Source: Cytophagaceae bacterium (GTDB lineage: Bacteria > Bacteroidota > Bacteroidia > Cytophagales > Spirosomataceae). Taken from it: 48,495 nt of DNA. Both the position numbers and the translations under genes were made by a program. Position 1 is the first letter of the stretch. The number at the start of each line of letters is the position of its first letter. Shown here piece by piece: positions 28,632-35,769 of the stretch. The stretch is taken from NCBI GenBank assembly GCA_947450865.1, contig CANFWR010000002.1:1-48495 (forward strand). Reading direction: 5' to 3'. Under the pieces are notes generated by a model, which made no database searches, had not been told where the DNA came from, and was given only the letters and a program-made list of their open reading frames with translations.

Positions 28632-29789
28632 CTAACCTATTCTCGAGTTGAAATACTCCTTAGGGGTGCAGCCTTTGGCTTTCTTGAAGGCCGTGTAGAA
28701 GCTTTGGCGAGATCCAAAACCGGACGCTTCTGCGATTGTTTCAATAGAGGATTTGGCCAAATAAGCCGGGTCGCTTAACTTCTCTTCAATGTACGCAATC
28801 CGGTAATTGTTCAAATAATCCCGGAAAGAAATACCGTGTGTGTTTTTGATCGCCTGCCCTATCAAGCGGTGTGGGTGACCTGTAAGAGAACCCAGTAATT
28901 CCGCAGTCAACTGCGAATTCAAGAACACCTCCGTGGTTTTAAAGTACTCATCCACTTTTGCTGCTAAAGCACTTAATCTCGCTTCCTCTTCGTCACTGAG
29001 AACGATTTCTTCTTTCTCAGGACCGCGTAAATTCTCGGCGAGAATCTTGACATCTAATAGTTTGGGGTTAATGGCCAGGTAAAATAAATGGAAGACAAAC
29101 TCTGCGATTAAAAGATAATCCGTCGTGATAAAAGATGATTTCCCTGCGTCTGTATAGATGAAAAGATACCATAAATAAAAAATGGTACAGAAACGAAAGA
29201 GCAAAATCCCAATGATCCAGAAGTGAAATATTCCCTTTTGGAATAAAATCTTATTCTGTTTATCCAGTCTAAATCGGAAATAGAAATAGACCATGGCACC
29301 ATAGAATACCAGGTACATGGCAAATTTCGCATACACGTGGTAGTAAGGATCGAACCACAAAAACCGAGGATTATAGGCGAAATAATCTCCTTGAGCAAGC
29401 ATCCATTTCACCTCTTCTATTTTAACTTCTTTCGAGCTCAAATAGTAAGGAGTATTCTCAATGAGTTGTAGTAGGAATGGTAAAAAAAAGATCAAATGTA
29501 TCCACTGGAATTTTGCACGGGGATGTAGTAGATACCACAAGAACATAAAATTCAAAGGCGGCAAAAGGTAAAATAGCGGAGCGGAGGTCCGATAGAAGTA
29601 GGGGGTTTCCACAATAACTTCAGGCATTAAATAATAGGCCGCTACCACTAAATAGGCAAGGATTAAAAACTGGGCAGCTAAGATTTTAGCAACAACCAGA
29701 TTGCCTTTCCTGAACAAAAAATTCAGACCGAAGAGCAAGCAAAGCGAGCTCACCAGAGAGAATAAGTACACAGATCCGACGTTTGACAT
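28632..29789 (-). CDS. Membrane-anchored AraC-type transcriptional regulator (downstream paralogue)
   Basis: This 385-residue protein has a hydrophobic N-terminal half with about six or seven membrane segments (1-235) and an AraC-type double helix-turn-helix at the C-terminus (about 275-385). The second helix-turn-helix signature is visible as SIETIAEASGFGSRQSFYTAFKKAKGCTPKEY. Such membrane-bound AraC proteins are frequent in Bacteroidota and presumably sense an envelope or external signal. It is adjacent to the giant gene on the same strand (109 bp) and is the best candidate for its direct regulator. The paralogue upstream has the same length and layout. The ligand and the sign of regulation are unknown. 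Confidence 0.85.
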   Translation of the reverse strand: MSNVGSVYLFSLVSSLCLLFGLNFLFRKGNLVVAKILAAQFLILAYLVVAAYYLMPEVIVETPYFYRTSAPLFYLLPPLNFMFLWYLLHPRAKFQWIHLIFFLPFLLQLIENTPYYLSSKEVKIEEVKWMLAQGDYFAYNPRFLWFDPYYHVYAKFAMYLVFYGAMVYFYFRFRLDKQNKILFQKGIFHFWIIGILLFRFCTIFYLWYLFIYTDAGKSSFITTDYLLIAEFVFHLFYLAINPKLLDVKILAENLRGPEKEEIVLSDEEEARLSALAAKVDEYFKTTEVFLNSQLTAELLGSLTGHPHRLIGQAIKNTHGISFRDYLNNYRIAYIEEKLSDPAYLAKSSIETIAEASGFGSRQSFYTAFKKAKGCTPKEYFNSRIG

Positions 29790-29817
29790 TTAGAACAATT
29801 GAATGATAAGCTAAATA

Positions 29818-29874
29818 ACAAAAATTGGACAAGTAGCTTTGTAACAGATTGTGTTAATTACAAAAATTGGACAA
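29818..29874. promoter_or_regulatory. Two identical 15-bp direct repeats (ACAAAAATTGGACAA)
   Basis: Exact copies at 29818-29832 and 29860-29874 lie in the 88-bp gap between the two AraC-type genes. Their starts are 42 bp apart, four helical turns, so both face the same side of the DNA. Direct repeats of this size are typical AraC-family operators. Autoregulation of the downstream regulator gene is the natural inference. Confidence 0.55.
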
Positions 29875-29877
29875 AAT

Positions 29878-31038
29878 TTATTCTTCGTCTTTCTGAGCGA
29901 AAAAAGCGGCCGGAGAGATATTATGAAGCTTATTTATCGCATTATGAAGTCCTTGCCTTGACCCGAATCCGGCTTGTTCCGCCATCAAGTCCTGAGACAT
30001 CGCACGCCATGACTCGTGTATCTTCCGCTGCTCTACGATGTAATTTATTCGCCACGAATTGACAAAATCTGGATAGTTTAATTCGTAGATATATTGAGTG
30101 ATCCGTGATAGTTTTCTGGCTGAAATCCCTATCATTTTTGCCGTTGTCTCTAAACTGGCGTCGCCCTGCAGAAAGGGTTTCTGCGTCAAAAAATACTCCT
30201 CAAGACGCTGGGCACTAGCCTCGTACCTTTTTAGTTTCTCCGCATCCTCTTCAGGCTCTGCTTGGCGCTGCTCTGGCTGCAAACGACTAACTAGACTTTG
30301 AAAGGTGGATGCATCAAGTAAAGCAGGACGATAAAGTACAACGCCTAAATTCAGAAATGCCGCTAAATTCATGAGCAAATCAGCATAGGAGAATTGGAGA
30401 TTATTAAACCCGATTATGCCCATCACATAGGCGATAATGAATACAATGGAAAGCAAACTTAAACTCGTGTAGGCAAGCAACCAATTCAAGACGAAACTCC
30501 TTTTGTAACTATTTTTACGGATGAAAATGAGGACCAAAACAAAACTTACAACCGCCCCCAGCAACGTATTACTCACCTTTAAGGTAGCTAAGGTTTGAGG
30601 AGAAAAATAACTGACCTCGCTCGGATATTTAATCAGCGAATGGTACTTCATGATGAGCCCTACTTCTTTCACCTTAATCTCCATTGGCCCCAGAAAAAAC
30701 GGAAGTAATTCCACCAGGTGCAAAACAGAAGGCACAAATAAAAGTCCATGCCACCATACCATTTTCCGCTGGGGATAGAGCATGAAATAGACAAACAAAA
30801 AAGATATGACTGGGGCTAAAAAATGAAACGGCGAATAGGCATGAATAAAACCAGGGTGTAAAACTAATCGTCCGTCAGTAACAAAATAGGCGATAAAAAT
30901 GCGATAGCAAAAGACCAGGAAAAACACACCTAAAAACTTCGATGCTAAGATGCCCTTCTTCGTAATGAGGTGTAGCCCGAATAACCCCACCAATGTGGAA
31001 ATCACGAAATCATAGAATAGTTCGACGACGGTAAGCAA
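29878..31038 (-). CDS. Membrane-anchored AraC-type transcriptional regulator (upstream paralogue)
   Basis: This 386-residue protein has a hydrophobic N-terminal half with several membrane segments (1-240), a charged linker rich in Glu/Gln (RLQPEQRQAEPEEDAEK), and an AraC-type DNA-binding region (about 275-386) with SLETTAKMIGISARKLSRITQ and LMAEQAGFGSRQGLHNAINKLHNISPAAF. The start is TTG. It is chosen because the distance to the shared F-G-L near residue 20 equals that in the downstream paralogue and no in-frame ATG lies upstream. It is divergent from the thioredoxin-like gene, 57 bp away. The pair probably arose by tandem duplication, though their sequences are now far apart. Confidence 0.82.
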   Translation of the reverse strand: MLTVVELFYDFVISTLVGLFGLHLITKKGILASKFLGVFFLVFCYRIFIAYFVTDGRLVLHPGFIHAYSPFHFLAPVISFLFVYFMLYPQRKMVWWHGLLFVPSVLHLVELLPFFLGPMEIKVKEVGLIMKYHSLIKYPSEVSYFSPQTLATLKVSNTLLGAVVSFVLVLIFIRKNSYKRSFVLNWLLAYTSLSLLSIVFIIAYVMGIIGFNNLQFSYADLLMNLAAFLNLGVVLYRPALLDASTFQSLVSRLQPEQRQAEPEEDAEKLKRYEASAQRLEEYFLTQKPFLQGDASLETTAKMIGISARKLSRITQYIYELNYPDFVNSWRINYIVEQRKIHESWRAMSQDLMAEQAGFGSRQGLHNAINKLHNISPAAFFAQKDEE

Positions 31039-31082
31039 GGTTGTGTTTTGTTTTCGATTGTAAATTAAGCATAATTTCGTTT

Positions 31083-31090
31083 TATATTTG
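31083..31090 (+). promoter_or_regulatory. -7 box TATATTTG for the thioredoxin-like gene
   Basis: This is an exact TAnnTTTG match ending five bases before the ATG at 31096. Transcription starting the usual few bases after the box would give a leaderless or nearly leaderless mRNA. A clear -33 TTTG is lacking; an ATTG lies about 22 bases upstream. Confidence 0.5.
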
Positions 31091-31095
31091 CCCTT

Positions 31096-32463
31096 ATGAA
31101 CCGGTTCTTTGCCCTTTTACTTTTTATCCCACTTTTTACCCAGGCGCAGTTTAAAATCACTGTCTCCCGCACGAAAGAACCCGTTTATTTCCGCGGGACC
31201 TTGTTTGATGAGAAGAATTATTTGGCCAAAGATACGCTAAGGGGCTCGCTCTTATCATCTAAAACCCCCATCAAAGGCGGCATTTATTACCTTCAATTCG
31301 CCCCCTCTAAGGAACGTATCTACTTCAATATCGAGAACAATGATAAATTCGCTTTGACTTTTTCGGGCCCGGCCTATTTAGCCTCAGCACACTCCTCAGA
31401 CCCGAAAAACGAAGTCTTTTTAAACTACCAAAGACTCGAAAAATCCTTCTCCGTCATCGACTCCCTTTACCAGGTAGAAATTGCCCGCGGCCGCAAGTTC
31501 AAGTTCGCAGAGAAAGCGGCCTTTTTCCAGTCCAAAACCGCTGCCTTAGTTTCTTTCCGCAAGAAAGCACTTGCTACGCTTCCGCCCTCTTCTACGCTTG
31601 CGCTCTATTTCAAATCGCTGAATTCGCTGGACGAATCCGTTCCTAGCCGTACGGATTACGCGGCTCGTTCTAAGTTCTTTTCTCGCATCCCTTTTAGCGA
31701 TGGCAAGTTATTGTTCACCCCCGTTTTCCGCTCTTTATTAGTCGAATACCTCTCCTATTTCCCTCTTCAGGCTGATTCTATTCGGGTCGGTGTAGAAAAA
31801 GCCATGTCCAAAATCGACTGCGGCGCTAAATCCTATCCCTTCGTTTTCGACTATTTCTCCAGCGTGATGAAGAACCGAAACATCGTGGGAAACACGGAGG
31901 GTTATGCCTGGTTTTTAACCAAATACGGGGTAGGGAATGCGTGTGGCGCGTTTACCGCCGCGCAGAAAAAAGCCTTTCAAGAAGAAGCCGATAAATTGAG
32001 CGCCTTAAAATCGAACGCAGTCGCCGCAAACATCGTACTAAAAGACACCGCCGGCGTCACACAGGACCTCCACAAATTCGCATCAGAGAACGATTACACC
32101 CTGTTAATGTTCTATGCACCCACCTGTGATCATTGCCAAAAAGAGGTCCCCGAAATCGACTCCACCACCTCCGTCATCTCCCGCATCATGAACCTAAAAA
32201 TAGGCCGCTTCGCGGTCTGCAACGAACCCGGCGTTTCCCGCGCGGTTTGGCTCGATTTCATTTCGCGCTACCACGTAAACACGAACGTCCTACACGTAGA
32301 CTTACCCGCTAATTCCCCCTTGCGCAGCACCTACGATGCCTTCTCAAATCCTACCTTTTATCTCTTAAACCGCAAAGACGAAATCGTCGCTAAAAAAATC
32401 AGCCCCACCACCCTCCGAAAATACTTTGCAGGGTTACAGGTTGCGCGCCCAAATGTGCCCTAG
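31096..32463 (+). CDS. Thioredoxin-like (TlpA/DUF5106-type) periplasmic protein
   Basis: This 455-residue protein has a signal peptide (about 1-17, TQAQ) and a DUF4369-like beta-rich N-terminal domain (about 20-115). A helical middle resembles DUF5106 (about 120-310). The C-terminal thioredoxin fold (about 315-455) has the redox centre APTCDHCQKE at C344-D-H-C347. Bacteroidota encode many such proteins, which act in the periplasm or at the membrane as thiol-disulfide reductases. The substrate cannot be told. There is no lipobox cysteine after the signal peptide. It is monocistronic, and its transcript runs into the repeat element copy C immediately after the stop. Confidence 0.85.
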   Translation: MNRFFALLLFIPLFTQAQFKITVSRTKEPVYFRGTLFDEKNYLAKDTLRGSLLSSKTPIKGGIYYLQFAPSKERIYFNIENNDKFALTFSGPAYLASAHSSDPKNEVFLNYQRLEKSFSVIDSLYQVEIARGRKFKFAEKAAFFQSKTAALVSFRKKALATLPPSSTLALYFKSLNSLDESVPSRTDYAARSKFFSRIPFSDGKLLFTPVFRSLLVEYLSYFPLQADSIRVGVEKAMSKIDCGAKSYPFVFDYFSSVMKNRNIVGNTEGYAWFLTKYGVGNACGAFTAAQKKAFQEEADKLSALKSNAVAANIVLKDTAGVTQDLHKFASENDYTLLMFYAPTCDHCQKEVPEIDSTTSVISRIMNLKIGRFAVCNEPGVSRAVWLDFISRYHVNTNVLHVDLPANSPLRSTYDAFSNPTFYLLNRKDEIVAKKISPTTLRKYFAGLQVARPNVP

Positions 32464-32473
32464 CGTGCTTTAA

Positions 32474-32544
32474 TGGTGTTTTTATGTGAAATTTTGCTCG
32501 AGGTACGCAGAGGGCTTTTCAGGTATTGACACTTTCTGTCAATA
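32474..32544 (+). repeat. Composite 3' element, copy C (no hairpin array)
   Basis: AATGGTGTTTTTATGTGAAA, CTCGAGGTACGCAGAGGGC, TTTTCAGG, then TATTGACA (32524-32531), loop CTTTC, TGTCAATA (32537-32544). It is in sense orientation directly after the thioredoxin-like gene. Unlike the other copies, no GACTAA array separates it from the stop codon. Confidence 0.78.
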
Positions 32545-32622
32545 CCCTACTTTCGATTATCAATAACCTGATAGGTTTAGGCTAAAAATTGTTAGAGGTT
32601 TGCAAAAATAACCACTAATAAA

Positions 32623-32871
32623 ATGCCTGAAATTTGCCGATTCTACGGTCTTACGATTTACATGTTCTTCAACGATCATCTACCTCCGCACTTCAAAGTA
32701 AAATTTGCAGAATTCGAGGCCAATATCAAAATTCTAGACGGCTCCATTCTAACTGGAAATTTGCCAAAGAATAAACTCAAGCTAGTACAAGCATGGGCAG
32801 AAATTCATACATTTGAATTAATCACGATGTGGGATAGCAAGAGTTTTCACAGTATTAAACCACTTCAATAA
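32623..32871 (+). CDS. DUF4160 protein, likely partner of a toxin-antitoxin-like pair
   Basis: This 82-residue protein begins MPEICRFYGLTIYMFFNDHLPPHFKVKF, the signature of DUF4160 (a G-I-Y-M/F-ND-PHFH-like opening). It has no signal peptide. Its TAA stop and the ATG of the DUF2442 gene share a base (TAATG), so they are coupled. DUF4160/DUF2442 pairs are widespread in mobile regions and are suspected toxin-antitoxin-like modules, but to my knowledge their biochemical role is not settled. Both genes are complete. They sit between two inverted repeat elements, C and D. Confidence 0.85.
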   Translation: MPEICRFYGLTIYMFFNDHLPPHFKVKFAEFEANIKILDGSILTGNLPKNKLKLVQAWAEIHTFELITMWDSKSFHSIKPLQ

Positions 32872-33161
32872 TGATACGCATAGATAAAATCATCGAAATT
32901 GCTCCCTATTATGTTGATTGCCTTTTCAATACGGGAGAACTAAAGCGAATTGAAGTGCTACCGCTGCTTTTAAATCACCAGCATTTAGAAGGAATTGATC
33001 AATTAAAAGACCATTCAATCTTTGAAAAAGCGCTCATTGGTGAAATGGGAGAACTAAAATGGGAGAAAATCATTTTATCGCCCAAGGACGATTCAGGAAA
33101 GCATTGGGATTACGACATCTCTCCTGAGTTTGCTTATGAAATAGGCAATATTTTGGTTTAA
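32871..33161 (+). CDS. DUF2442 protein
   Basis: This 96-residue protein matches DUF2442 by its V-x-V-FNTGELKRIEVLPLL opening and the WDYDISPEFAYE-type tail, and it is probably a small beta-rich cytoplasmic protein. It is the second gene of the DUF4160 pair, overlapping the first by one base. A short promoter-leader-terminator unit follows 60-170 bases downstream. Which of the two proteins would be toxic, if either is, cannot be seen. Confidence 0.85.
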   Translation: MIRIDKIIEIAPYYVDCLFNTGELKRIEVLPLLLNHQHLEGIDQLKDHSIFEKALIGEMGELKWEKIILSPKDDSGKHWDYDISPEFAYEIGNILV

Positions 33162-33224
33162 ATCCGGCAATTGTTTAACCGTAAAATAAATCATTCACAA
33201 TCACCATTAATCCATTTTTCCTCC

Positions 33225-33333
33225 TACCTTTATCCCAGTTTTAAACAAACACAAAATGAAAAAAGATGTAATTGTAGGCTAAGCGCCTAATTAATATTCG
33301 AATTGAAAAAGCCTGAATCTTCAGGCTTTTTTT
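33225..33333 (+). ncRNA. Candidate ~95-nt transcript with a tiny ORF (small RNA or leader remnant)
   Basis: A -7-like box TACCTTTAT (33225-33233) is followed by an A-rich leader, an eight-codon ORF MKKDVIVG (33256-33282), a small hairpin TAGGC-TAAGC-GCCTA around its stop, and a strong terminator ending at 33333. The next gene is convergent, so this cannot be an attenuator for it. It may be a small RNA, a leader left behind after loss of its gene, or a peptide gene. No -33 TTTG is visible at the right distance, so transcription is uncertain. Confidence 0.35.
33309..33333 (+). terminator. Rho-independent terminator
   Basis: The GCCTGA/TCAGGC stem (33311-33326 with its short loop) is flanked by AAAAA on the left and seven T on the right. 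It ends the small candidate transcript and any read-through from the DUF2442 gene, and because of the A-run it may work on both strands. Confidence 0.85.
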
Positions 33334-33355
33334 ATGCCAAAAATAATGGGAAGCA

Positions 33356-33430
33356 TATTGACAGAAAATGTCAATACCTGAAAAGCCCTCTGAGTACCTC
33401 GACGTTTATTTCACACAATAGTACCATTAG
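33356..33430 (-). repeat. Composite 3' element, copy D
   Basis: TATTGACA (33356-33363), loop GAAAA, TGTCAATA (33369-33376), then CCTGAAAAGCCCTCTGAG, TACCTCGACGTTTATTTCA and CACAATAGTACCATTAGG. It is in sense orientation for the minus-strand GH3 gene and inverted relative to copy C. Confidence 0.82.
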
Positions 33431-33448
33431 GCGCTCTATTGGCCTACT

Positions 33449-33552
33449 CGACTAAATCGCGAAGCGATGACTAAGCCGTAGGCGACTAAACGGCCTCGCC
33501 GTGACTAAGGCGCAAAGCGCCGATCCGACTAAGCGGCTCCGCCGCGACTAAA
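33449..33552 (+). repeat. GACTAA/triloop hairpin array R4
   Basis: Five clear units: CGACTAAA TCGC-GAA-GCGA, GACTAAG CC-GTA-GG, GACTAAA CGGC-CTC-GCCG, GACTAAG GCGC-AAA-GCGC, GACTAAG CGGC-TCC-GCCG, then a final GACTAAA whose CTA (33548-33550) is the antisense stop codon of the GH3-family gene. Stems differ from unit to unit but remain complementary, and loops are always three bases. Confidence 0.85.
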
Positions 33553-35038
33553 CCGCTAACAACCCTTCCGCCAGCACCCGGTCATTCGAGAGGCGGGGAA
33601 CTTTGTTTTGGCCCCCTAATTTACCCTGAGACTTCATATAAGAAATAAAAGCACCTGCGGGAAGCGAAGTAAGCACTAAAGGGCGCAAGATGGACCCGGT
33701 AATCAAGTCGCGATAATAGATATTTTGCGCGCACATGGACGCGTCTAAAGCCACCTGAAATGTAGATAAAGACGGCGGCGGCGATGAAAACTCGATAAGC
33801 CACTCATGGTATGGCAAACCACTCGCAGGAGAAACCTGCGGTGCGACAGTAAACTCAACGACTCGCGCTTCAGGACAAGCTAAAAGTGCAGCAGCCAGTG
33901 CTTTCTCGACTTCTTCAGCGATCACGTGCTCACCAAAAGCCGAAATAAAGTGCTTAATCCGACCCGTCACCACAATGCGGTACGGATTCAAAGAAACGAA
34001 CTTCACGGTATCACCAATGGAATAGGACCAAAGGCCGGCATTCGTTGTCAACAAAAGCGCGTAATTAACGTCTAATGACACCTCTGTGAGGCTTAAACGA
34101 ACAGGGTTCGCGCCGAAATAGGTATCCGTAGGAACAAACTCAAAGAAAATCCCGCCGTCTACGTTCAATAAAAGCCCTGGTTCGCCCGAAGAGTCATCAA
34201 ACGCAATGAACCCCTCCGAAGCGGGATATGTCTCCACCACGTCAATTTCTCGGCCTATCGAGGCCAGTAGTTTCTCCCGGTATGGCTCGAAGTTCACACC
34301 GCCGGTCACGAAGACCTGAAAATCGGGGAAGAGGTCGCCTATTTTTTGGCCAGATAACTCCTCTAAACGATCGAAATACATCTGCACCCAAGGCGGAATC
34401 CCGGAAATCAATCCCATCCGCTTCGAGATCGTTTCTTGCACAATCGCCTCGAGCTTTTGCTCCCAGTCTTCGATGCAATTAGTCTCATACGATGGCATTT
34501 GATTACCGCGTAAATAGCCCGGCACATGGTGGTTCACGATTCCTGAAAGACGACCCGTAGGTACGCCATTGGTCTCATTCATCTCCGGAGAGCCACTTAA
34601 AAAGATCAATTTCCGGTCTAAAAACGAAGCATTTCCACTATAAAATACATAATGCAACAAGGCATCCCGCGCGGCGGTGATGTGAAAAGGCATCGAATCC
34701 GATGAGATGGGAATGTATTTGACGCCGGAGGTGGTGCCGGAGGTTTTGGCAAAATAGGCTGGTTTTCCAGGCCAAAGAATATCTTCCTTGCCCGCCACCA
34801 CTTCGTCGATATAGGGTTTGATGTCTTCGTATTCGAAGATGGGTACGTTAGAGCGGAAGTCGAGGTAGTTCTTGATTTTGGAGAACGAGTGACCGCGCCC
34901 AAAAAGCGTTTTCTCCGCTTTCGCCACCATTTGCTTCAACCAAAAGTCTTGGCGCTCAAAGGCCTGCTCCTGGCTCAAGCGATACTTTTTAACGACACGG
35001 GCCGCTAGAGGTTTGGCAAAAAAGGAACGAATACCCAT
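33548..35038 (-). CDS. GH3-family (acyl-acid amido synthetase-like) protein
   Basis: This 496-residue, full-length member of the GH3 superfamily is related to adenylating acyl-acid amido synthetases known from plants and found in many Bacteroidota with unknown substrate. The ATP/phosphate-binding motif is at 99-105 (TSGTTSG in AYFAKTSGTTSGVKYIP), a second motif is YPASEGFIAFD near 296-306, and the hinge region is YSIGDTVKFVS, followed by a C-terminal domain of about 120 residues with the adenylate-forming lid motif GRIKHFISAFGEHV. It is cytoplasmic. It follows the TPR-protein gene by seven bases, probably in one transcript. Its stop codon lies in array R4. Confidence 0.85.
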   Translation of the reverse strand: MGIRSFFAKPLAARVVKKYRLSQEQAFERQDFWLKQMVAKAEKTLFGRGHSFSKIKNYLDFRSNVPIFEYEDIKPYIDEVVAGKEDILWPGKPAYFAKTSGTTSGVKYIPISSDSMPFHITAARDALLHYVFYSGNASFLDRKLIFLSGSPEMNETNGVPTGRLSGIVNHHVPGYLRGNQMPSYETNCIEDWEQKLEAIVQETISKRMGLISGIPPWVQMYFDRLEELSGQKIGDLFPDFQVFVTGGVNFEPYREKLLASIGREIDVVETYPASEGFIAFDDSSGEPGLLLNVDGGIFFEFVPTDTYFGANPVRLSLTEVSLDVNYALLLTTNAGLWSYSIGDTVKFVSLNPYRIVVTGRIKHFISAFGEHVIAEEVEKALAAALLACPEARVVEFTVAPQVSPASGLPYHEWLIEFSSPPPSLSTFQVALDASMCAQNIYYRDLITGSILRPLVLTSLPAGAFISYMKSQGKLGGQNKVPRLSNDRVLAEGLLAV

Positions 35039-35045
35039 CGCTACA

Positions 35046-35759
35046 CTATTTAAATATGCCTTTCGGATCAGGCATTTTGGCAGCTAACAGCGAACCAAAA
35101 TTCAAGTCCAATTGCAAAATATCAGCCATGCGAGCTTCGTGGAAATAGGTCCACGCTAACTCGTAATTCTCTTTGTAATACGCCACCTGGCAACGCTTCA
35201 TCCACGCATTCGCGTTCTTCGGATCCTGCGCCAAGGCATGCTTTAATTCTGTTTCAACTTCGTCCAATGTTCCGCAATCGATTCCCTTCTGATAGCAATC
35301 TAACTTCACGATCGCATAGTCCACGCGCATCATTGACTGTGTAGAATCTAACTCTAAACCCTTGTTTAACAGGCGAATAGCTAAATCATTGTCTCCTCTT
35401 TGGTAGGAAATAACACCTAATCCCCAAAATGCATCCACGCTATTCGGGTCAAGTGCGCTAATTAAATTAAAGCGATAAGTCGCTGTATCCAGGCGTGCCG
35501 AAGCCACATATTCCCAAGCGCGTTCTGCAAAGAAAGTTACGGCTTCCGCTCTCGAGCCAAAAGAGGCATCGCAGCTCGCCACGAACTCATTTAATTCCTT
35601 TTGATCGGCTTTCGAAAGTGGTTTTGAACCATACAAAACCTCATATTTTGCTGCGCGAACCGGAGTAGCCGGCGCCTGCGGCGCCGCCGCCGCCACCTCT
35701 TTTTTCGTCTGAGAATACCCCATGAACGAAATCAAACACAATAACAGAACTCTCTTCAT
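35046..35759 (-). CDS. Exported TPR-repeat protein
   Basis: The ATG at 35759 is preferred over one 57 bases upstream. It begins with a signal peptide (MKRVLLLCLISFMGYSQ) and avoids overlap with the helicase stop at 35770. The product has 237 residues. Three or more tetratricopeptide-like helix pairs are visible in the middle (NSVDAFWGLGVISYQRGDNDLAIRLLNKGLEL, NANAWMKRCQVAYYKENYELAWTYFHEA). It is probably periplasmic and involved in protein contacts; nothing points to a specific partner. It lies 7 bp before the GH3 gene and 10 bp after the helicase gene, all on the minus strand. Confidence 0.8.
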   Translation of the reverse strand: MKRVLLLCLISFMGYSQTKKEVAAAAPQAPATPVRAAKYEVLYGSKPLSKADQKELNEFVASCDASFGSRAEAVTFFAERAWEYVASARLDTATYRFNLISALDPNSVDAFWGLGVISYQRGDNDLAIRLLNKGLELDSTQSMMRVDYAIVKLDCYQKGIDCGTLDEVETELKHALAQDPKNANAWMKRCQVAYYKENYELAWTYFHEARMADILQLDLNFGSLLAAKMPDPKGIFK

Positions 35760-35769
35760 AATCACAAAA

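Noticed and set aside
29799-30062. 87-residue plus-strand frame overlapping the upstream AraC gene
   Set aside because: It is mostly antisense to the DNA-binding domain of a convincing gene and starts within the regulator-box repeats.
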